Assembly: GCA_910584595.1 (NCBI GenBank)
Contig: CAJUBQ010000082.1
Coordinates: 3,105 to 20,683 of the forward strand
Direction: 5' to 3'
Origin: an uncultured Eubacterium sp.
GTDB lineage: Bacteria > Bacillota > Clostridia > Lachnospirales > Lachnospiraceae
DNA length: 17,579 nt
Positions 12,620 through 17,579 of the stretch are shown one piece after another (position 1 is the first letter of the stretch; each line of letters opens with the position of its first letter). Under the pieces are notes generated by a model. That model was not told where the DNA came from, ran no database searches, and saw nothing but the letters and a program-made list of their open reading frames with translations. A program made the translations under genes and the position numbers.

Positions 12620-12783
12620 TTCTCATGATATTTTCTCATGCATTTCTTCTCATAAATATCTTCTCATGCATTTCTTCTCATGATATCTTCTCATGCATTT
12701 CTTCTCATGCATTTCTTCTCATAAATATCTTCTCATGCATTTCTTCTCATGATATCTTCTCATGCATTTCTTCTCATGGACAC
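12620..12783. repeat. Tandem repeat array between cobQ and hemA, with a 69-bp duplication
   Basis: About a dozen units of 13-14 bases of the form CTTCTCAT followed by GCATTT, AAATAT or GATAT. Five successive units (12632-12700) are repeated as a block in 12701-12769 with a single difference at the first base, and partial units flank both. The array fills most of the gap between the cobQ stop and the hemA start. On the minus strand it presents repeated ATGAGAAG motifs, several with tiny frames ending in ATGA. The purpose is unknown; mRNA spacing, slippage or translational effects on hemA are possible. Confidence 0.9.
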
Positions 12784-12793
12784 TGGTCTTTGA

Positions 12794-14338
12794 CTACTTC
12801 AGTTCGAGCATCTGATAAATGGCCCGCATATTCAGATGTTCGCGCAAAGTATCCGCCAGCCTGTCGAACTGCTTCTGCCGATATTCTCTTCGTTTTTTTA
12901 CCGAGGCAGGTTCTATCTGTATTCCTTTCTTTGCAGCCAAAGCACAGGCCAGCGTCTCTGCGATGCCTGGCCCGTCAAAAATTCCATGCACATAGGTACC
13001 ATAGACCTGTTCCATCTGCCATCCATCCATTTTCTGCCGAAATGTCTGCTCTAAATTGATTTGTGCAAAACGGTTCTCAGCCACTAAATCGTGTCTGAGC
13101 CATGTCAGCCCGGAAATCGGCGTTGTATGACCCATATGTGTCTCATACCCTTCCAATATCATCCCGGACAACGGAGTCAGAGGTCCATGCAGTTTTGCAA
13201 ATGTCCCGCGTACCCTTGTACGTGTCTTTGTGTTATCAAAAACCGTCTCTACCGGAAGAAGGCCGATTCCTCTCGCTTTTCCGCCTTCTTCCGTAAACAT
13301 CGGATCTGACAATGACTGTCCGAGCATTTGATAGCCGCCGCAAATCCCCATAATTACAACCCCATGTGCATGGCATTTTAAGACTGCTGCCTCTAAGCCT
13401 GATTCCCGCAGCCACTTTAAATCACCCATCGTATTTTTACTTCCCGGAAGCACTACCATATCCGGCATACCAAGATCTTCGGCACACGATACATATTTCA
13501 AATGAATCGTATGCTGTTTTTCCAAAATGCGAAAATCCGCAATGTTAGAAATTTTAGGCAGACGAATCACCGCAATTGTTACGGCTGTCTGCCTGTTTTG
13601 ATACTGCCGGAAAACAGAACATTCCTCTACACTGTCTTTCTCTTCCATATCAAATTGCAAATAAGGCGTTATGCCTACTACCTGCCTGCCGCTGCGCTGC
13701 TGTAATATTTCTATCCCGGGCTCTAAAATACTTTTATCTCCGCGAAACCGATTGATAATCATCCCTTTCACTCTCGCCCGTTCCGGCTGCTCTAACAGCA
13801 TTAATGTGCCTAACAGCTGTGCAAAAACTCCGCCTCTGTCTACATCTGCGACTAATAACACCGGAGCATTTACCATTTCTGCCAGACCCATATTTACGAT
13901 ATCTTTTTGTTTCAGATTGATTTCAGCCGGAGAACCGGCACCCTCAATGACCAAAATGTCATAGGCTGCGTCCAGCTTTTGATATGCTTTTTGGATTTCG
14001 GGGACGAGATTTTCTTTGTAAGAAAAGTATTGCTTTGCCGGCATATTGCCGTAGGTAAGCCCATTGACAATTACCTGTGCGCCTGTTTCGCTTGTCGGCT
14101 TTAATAATACCGGATTCATAGCGGCCACAGGCTCCACACCTGCTGCATATGCCTGCATTGCCTGATTTCTCCCCATCTCAAGCCCTTCAGATGTGATATA
14201 AGAATGCGCTGCCATATTCTGTGACTGGAACGGTGCCGACAGATAGCCGTCTTGCTTAAAAATCCGGCATAAACCGGCTGCAATCAGGCTTTTCCCAACA
14301 CCCGACATCGTTCCTTGAATCATGATTGGCTTTGCCAT
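12794..14338 (-). CDS. cobQ: Cobyric acid synthase (adenosylcobyrate amidotransferase)
   Basis: This 514-residue enzyme amidates cobyrinate side chains during adenosylcobalamin synthesis. It has the N-terminal ATP-binding fold with GTMSGVGKS (9-17), VADVDRGGVFAQ, and a class I glutamine amidotransferase domain with nucleophile C333 in GICGGYQ and H451 in YGTYVHGIFD. Length is slightly over 500 residues as usual. The start at 14338 lies 19 bp inside cobD, so the two are translationally coupled. A repeat array follows before hemA. Also called cbiP in the anaerobic pathway. Confidence 0.96.
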   Translation of the reverse strand: MAKPIMIQGTMSGVGKSLIAAGLCRIFKQDGYLSAPFQSQNMAAHSYITSEGLEMGRNQAMQAYAAGVEPVAAMNPVLLKPTSETGAQVIVNGLTYGNMPAKQYFSYKENLVPEIQKAYQKLDAAYDILVIEGAGSPAEINLKQKDIVNMGLAEMVNAPVLLVADVDRGGVFAQLLGTLMLLEQPERARVKGMIINRFRGDKSILEPGIEILQQRSGRQVVGITPYLQFDMEEKDSVEECSVFRQYQNRQTAVTIAVIRLPKISNIADFRILEKQHTIHLKYVSCAEDLGMPDMVVLPGSKNTMGDLKWLRESGLEAAVLKCHAHGVVIMGICGGYQMLGQSLSDPMFTEEGGKARGIGLLPVETVFDNTKTRTRVRGTFAKLHGPLTPLSGMILEGYETHMGHTTPISGLTWLRHDLVAENRFAQINLEQTFRQKMDGWQMEQVYGTYVHGIFDGPGIAETLACALAAKKGIQIEPASVKKRREYRQKQFDRLADTLREHLNMRAIYQMLELK

Positions 14339-15360
14339 TGCTTTAACACCTCAATTAATTTTTCATTTTCTTCCCGACTGCGGACAGCAATTCGATAATA
14401 TCCTTGCGGCATTCCCTCCAGGTTACTGCAGTCACGCAATATAATGCCATGCATCATCCCAAACGCGTGTAAACCCGGACGGCTCTTAAAAAAGATCATA
14501 TTTGCCTCTCCTTTGACTTTCCCGATTCCAATCTGGTTCAGCTGTTCTAACAGCCATACACGCTCTTTTGCCGTCTCCTGCACCGTCTTTTGTACAAACT
14601 CCTGCTCTTTTGTACATGCGATCCCGGCTTTTTTCGCCACTGAAGATACACACCAGGGCTGCAGATTACCGCGCAGCTTTTCTATTAATGCCCGGTCTGT
14701 GCACAAACCATACCCCAACCGGATTCCCGGCATTGCAAACATTTTCGTAAAATCTTTAATAATAAAAAGCCTCTTGTCTGCATTCTTTTCGTGCATAGAA
14801 AGCGCCTGCGCATTTTCTACAAAGTCCAGACAACATTCATCCAGCGCCAACATCGTATTTGTCTGCTCACAACGCTTTAAAACCTGCTGCAAAAACTCCT
14901 GATCGTATAATGTCGCTGTAGGATTATTCGGATTGCAGCAAAATACAAGATCGATGTCCTGCGTAATATGCGCAAGAAAATCATCCAACGGAATCAAAAA
15001 GTCATCCTCTTCCTTTGTATAATAATAGGTAATCCCGCACTGAACCATGGAAAGCGGACGCAGATACTCCTCAAACCCCGGTGCCGGAAGCAATGCTTTT
15101 TTTGGCTGCAGCACCTGCACCAGTCCCTTAACAACCTCTGATGCACCATTACTGCAAAATACATGTGCAGGCTCCACACCCTCCCACTGTGCAATATGTT
15201 CTTCTAAAGAGCCGCTTGACTCCTGCGGACTTTGCACCGCGGCCATCAGGCCGCTTCTTGCTGCCTGCATAACCAGATCCGGAATACCAAGAAAATTTAT
15301 ATTCGCTGAAAAATCAATACAGGTATTTTGAAAAAACCCATTTCCTCCGTGCTGAATCAT
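14320..15360 (-). CDS. cobD: Threonine-phosphate decarboxylase, PLP-dependent
   Basis: This 346-residue fold-type I aminotransferase-like enzyme makes (R)-1-amino-2-propanol phosphate for the cobalamin nucleotide loop. MIQHGGNGFF at the N-terminus is typical of CobD rather than HisC. NPNNPT (143-148) and IKDFTK206MFAMPGIRLGY supply the cofactor-binding Asn and Lys. AAAGGAG precedes ATG 15360, 23 bases after the kinase stop, so it is co-transcribed with the hybrid kinase. HisC-like activity is less likely given the opening motif and the neighbouring cobQ. Confidence 0.9.
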   Translation of the reverse strand: MIQHGGNGFFQNTCIDFSANINFLGIPDLVMQAARSGLMAAVQSPQESSGSLEEHIAQWEGVEPAHVFCSNGASEVVKGLVQVLQPKKALLPAPGFEEYLRPLSMVQCGITYYYTKEEDDFLIPLDDFLAHITQDIDLVFCCNPNNPTATLYDQEFLQQVLKRCEQTNTMLALDECCLDFVENAQALSMHEKNADKRLFIIKDFTKMFAMPGIRLGYGLCTDRALIEKLRGNLQPWCVSSVAKKAGIACTKEQEFVQKTVQETAKERVWLLEQLNQIGIGKVKGEANMIFFKSRPGLHAFGMMHGIILRDCSNLEGMPQGYYRIAVRSREENEKLIEVLKQWQSQS

Positions 15361-15383
15361 TCTCTGCTCCTTTCCGTGTGAGC

Positions 15384-17207
15384 CTATGCCATATTTCCCA
15401 AAAAATCTGAAAGAGTCATGCTTAGCTGCTGCGGATCAATCGGCTTTGCCACATGCGCATTCATTCCCGCTTCCAGCGCTTCTTTCACATCTTCTGCAAA
15501 AGCATTTGCTGTCATTGCAATAATTGGAATCCTGACCGCATCCGGCCTGTTTAAACTGCGGATTTTTCTTGTGGCGTCGTATCCGTTCATAACCGGCATT
15601 TGAACATCCATTAATATTGCATCATACTGCCCCGGCTTAGAACGCGCAAACTCTTCCAATGCCAGCTGCCCATTTTCCACAACTTTACAGGACACATCCT
15701 GCATAGATAATACTTCACTTAGTATTTCAGCATTTAACTCAACATCTTCAGCAACCAGAAAATGTCTGCCCGACAAAGTATTTTCCAAATGTTCCTTTGG
15801 CTTGTCTTCCTGACTTTCCCAGAGCTGTTTTAACCGTTCCCTGAAATTTGCAACAAAAAACGGTTTCGGCAAAAACCCATTGATACCGGCGTTTACCGCC
15901 TGCGTTTCAATCTCAGACCATTCGTAAGCTGTCAAAACGAGAATCGGCACTTCTCTTGGCACAATCTCACGAATCTTTCCGGCCGTTTCCAGCCCATCCA
16001 TTTGCGGCATTTTCCAGTCAATCACAATGATCTGATAATCCTCCTGCTGCTTTGCCGCTTTTTGCGCCATCTCTACTGCCTGCTTCCCATACAGCGTATA
16101 ATCAACCTGAACACCCGTATCAGCCATCAGGTTTACAATGTTTTCACAAACTTCCAACTCATCATCTACAACCAAAATATGTGATATGCCATAATGTTTC
16201 CAAAATTTAGCATCCATGTGATCATCCGGAATACGCAAATCGAGCCGAACTGTAAAAACGCTTCCTTTATCAGGCTCGCTCTCCACTTCTATCGACCCTT
16301 CCATCATTTCCACAATATTTTTAGTTATTGCCATCCCAAGTCCGGTACCCTGTACCGTACGTGTTGTATCATTATCTGCACGCGTGAATGCGTCAAAGAT
16401 CTTCTCACAATATTCCTTGGTCATTCCATATCCATTATCTTTGACTGTAATTGTCAAATGCTGTATATTCCCAAATGCCTGTCCTGTTCCTTCCACGCGA
16501 AATTCAATATGTCCGCCTTCTTGCGTATATTTAACCGCATTTGACAAAAGGTTTATCAGCACTTGATTAATTCGCATCTCATCACCGATCAGCTGTTCAT
16601 GCGAAAGACCGCTTACATGTACATCAAACGTCTGCTTTTTCGCATTTGTCTGCGGTCGGATAACCGTATCCACGGCAGCTACCATATCAGCCAGCTCAAA
16701 TTCACTAATATTCAGCGTCATCTTGCCGCTTTCAATCTTGCTAATGTCAAGTACGTCATTGATAAGACTCAGCAAATGCTGGCTGGATGCAGTCACTTTT
16801 CGCGTATATTCTCTGACTTTGACCGGATTTTCCGCATCACGCATTAACAATGCAGCAAATCCGATAATCGCATTCATCGGCGTACGGATATCGTGGCTCA
16901 TATTCGATAAAAATATTGATTTTGCTTTGTTTGCTGCCTCCGCCGAATCCAGTGCGTCTTCCATCTGCCGGATACGCTCCTCCTGCTCCTTACACCTTAC
17001 TCTTTCTGCAGCATATAACGCTCTTTGATACAGTGCAAAAATAATGGCTGCGCAGAAAAATATGGCAGTTATAAGCACGATACGTAATTCTGCTCCAAAT
17101 TTTTGGGTTAAAAAAAAGATTCCTGTTAAAAAAATGAAAAAAAAGAAAATTCCTGTTCTTTTTGTCAGGATCCGGCCTTTACGGATATTCCCCGCTTTGT
17201 TATCCAT
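15384..17207 (-). CDS. Hybrid sensor histidine kinase with two receiver domains
   Basis: This 607-residue kinase has two membrane segments (about 19-34 and 41-60) with almost no loop between them, a coiled coil (about 66-98), a phosphoacceptor domain with H105 (SHDIRTPMNAIIGF), an ATPase domain with NLLSNAVKY, DNGYGM and GTGLGMAIT, and two receiver domains with phosphoacceptors D397 and D534. There is no dedicated sensory domain and no phosphotransfer (Hpt) domain, so its output is likely to another protein. GGGGG lies seven bases before the ATG. It is the first gene of the cobalamin/tetrapyrrole operon, with only 23 bases to cobD. Whether it regulates that pathway or is merely co-transcribed is not shown. 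Confidence 0.93.
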   Translation of the reverse strand: MDNKAGNIRKGRILTKRTGIFFFFIFLTGIFFLTQKFGAELRIVLITAIFFCAAIIFALYQRALYAAERVRCKEQEERIRQMEDALDSAEAANKAKSIFLSNMSHDIRTPMNAIIGFAALLMRDAENPVKVREYTRKVTASSQHLLSLINDVLDISKIESGKMTLNISEFELADMVAAVDTVIRPQTNAKKQTFDVHVSGLSHEQLIGDEMRINQVLINLLSNAVKYTQEGGHIEFRVEGTGQAFGNIQHLTITVKDNGYGMTKEYCEKIFDAFTRADNDTTRTVQGTGLGMAITKNIVEMMEGSIEVESEPDKGSVFTVRLDLRIPDDHMDAKFWKHYGISHILVVDDELEVCENIVNLMADTGVQVDYTLYGKQAVEMAQKAAKQQEDYQIIVIDWKMPQMDGLETAGKIREIVPREVPILVLTAYEWSEIETQAVNAGINGFLPKPFFVANFRERLKQLWESQEDKPKEHLENTLSGRHFLVAEDVELNAEILSEVLSMQDVSCKVVENGQLALEEFARSKPGQYDAILMDVQMPVMNGYDATRKIRSLNRPDAVRIPIIAMTANAFAEDVKEALEAGMNAHVAKPIDPQQLSMTLSDFLGNMA

Positions 17208-17278
17208 GGTAGTTCCCCCGACGCTTACAACGCGTATGTATAATGTAGCATATTTCTAAAAATCTCCCAGACAGAGCC

Positions 17279-17307
17279 ATTATAACATCCTTATATTATA
17301 ATATCAA
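17279..17307 (-). promoter_or_regulatory. Strong promoter of the kinase-cobD-cobQ-hemA operon
   Basis: On the minus strand TTGATA (17307-17302) and TATAAT (17284-17279) are 17 bases apart, giving a leader of about 65 bases to the kinase start. No cobalamin riboswitch is seen in that leader. It is back to back with the plus-strand promoter of the structured RNA; four bases separate the two -35 boxes. Confidence 0.75.
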
Positions 17308-17311
17308 GAGT

Positions 17312-17340
17312 TTGAACATGTATAGAAATTTTTATATTTT
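17312..17340 (+). promoter_or_regulatory. Promoter of the structured RNA at the right edge
   Basis: TTGAAC (17312-17317) and TATTTT (17335-17340) are 17 bases apart, predicting transcription from about 17347, just where the sequence turns from AT-rich to GC-rich and structured. Confidence 0.55.
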
Positions 17341-17345
17341 TTTAA

Positions 17346-17579
17346 CGGTTACTATTCTCGGAGGTGGACAAGTAACAAAGCAACAGTTTAGACAAAGTGT
17401 TGCTTTTGGGCCTCCCGGACGCTGAATGAGGGAAGCGGCCCTGTCTCATTGTTCCGGTTTCCAGAACGTAAGAATCCCTAAGCATTCTGCATTTACACTA
17501 TGGTACCGAACGGACGCGGCACCCAGTTCGCCCTGGCTTAACGCCAGCAGCTAAAGGCGCCGCTGCGGCTTCGCCGCCT
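17346..17579 (+). ncRNA. Structured non-coding RNA, candidate raiA-motif family (runs past window end)
   Basis: No coding frame is convincing in this 234-base, GC-rich stretch, but it is full of complementary segments: GTTAC with GTAAC near the 5' end, GGAGG with CCTCC enclosing GCAACA/TGTTGC, CCGGA/TCCGG enclosing AATGAG/CTCATT and GGG/CCC, CTGGC-TTAAC-GCCAG, and GCGGC-TTC-GCCGC at the edge. Base composition differs sharply from the flanking AT-rich DNA. RNase P, tmRNA and SRP RNA conserved motifs were looked for and not seen. The style resembles the raiA RNA motif of Clostridia, but I recall that consensus only loosely, so the family name is a guess. Confidence 0.5.

Noticed and set aside
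12620..12783. CRISPR-like array
   Set aside because: The units are contiguous 13-14-base variants without unique spacers, so this is a simple tandem array.
12607..13059. 150-codon plus-strand frame of repeated FSCISSHAFLL type
   Set aside because: It is produced by the short tandem repeats and the antisense of cobQ; there is no start signal.
17208..17280. Cobalamin riboswitch ahead of the kinase-cobD operon
   Set aside because: The roughly 65-base leader is too short and none of the conserved B12-box segments is present.
17346..17579. RNase P RNA, tmRNA or SRP RNA
   Set aside because: Their conserved starts and core motifs (such as GAGGAAAGTCC for RNase P) were not found on either strand.

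Overview
The window looks like a chromosomal segment of a gut Firmicute, most likely a Lachnospiraceae member. The inference rests on the AT-rich, GGAGG-led genes, a perfect CIRCE element, the anaerobic siroheme/cobalamin genes, a VanRS-like two-component operon of the kind carried on mobile elements, and an ACGX-repeat peptide with a radical SAM maturase. No rRNA, tRNA or CRISPR array was seen. Almost every gene is on the minus strand; the HxlR regulator at 7570 and a probable structured RNA at the right edge are on the plus strand.

Left edge (1-2834) is accessory or decayed DNA. It holds a three-gene regulatory operon (HTH protein, OmpR-type regulator, sensor kinase running off the edge), a short TnpV-like protein, and two gene fragments joined at a scar: the first 20 codons of what looks like a DUF4143-type ATPase gene next to the C-terminal part of a Gfo/Idh/MocA oxidoreductase.

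The most interesting block is 2949-7905. Reading along the minus strand from a promoter near 7460, it encodes a six-cysteine repeat peptide (80 aa), its radical SAM/SPASM maturase, a nitroreductase-like flavoprotein, a 166-bp palindromic element, a flavin split-barrel/ferredoxin protein, a probable zinc macrodomain protein and a class M sirtuin. A divergent HxlR regulator sits at the head. This combines a RiPP cassette whose precursor has four CX3D motifs (suggesting Cys-to-Asp thioethers) with an ADP-ribosylation writer/eraser pair that lacks its usual lipoyl-carrier partners. The palindromic element supplies the stop codon of the nitroreductase gene and carries a 14-nt perfect complement of the next gene's ribosome binding site.

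7977-9963 holds an STM4013-like alkaline-phosphatase-fold hydrolase with a 14-copy pentapeptide repeat at its N-terminus and an uncertain start, then a CIRCE-controlled Hsp20 gene.

9960-17207 is a tetrapyrrole/cobalamin operon headed by a hybrid histidine kinase: kinase, cobD, cobQ, a 69-bp duplicated repeat, hemA, a precorrin-2 dehydrogenase gene and hemC. hemB, hemD, cobA and hemL are not in the window. Right of the kinase, divergent promoters drive the kinase operon and a GC-rich, highly structured RNA that continues past the window end.
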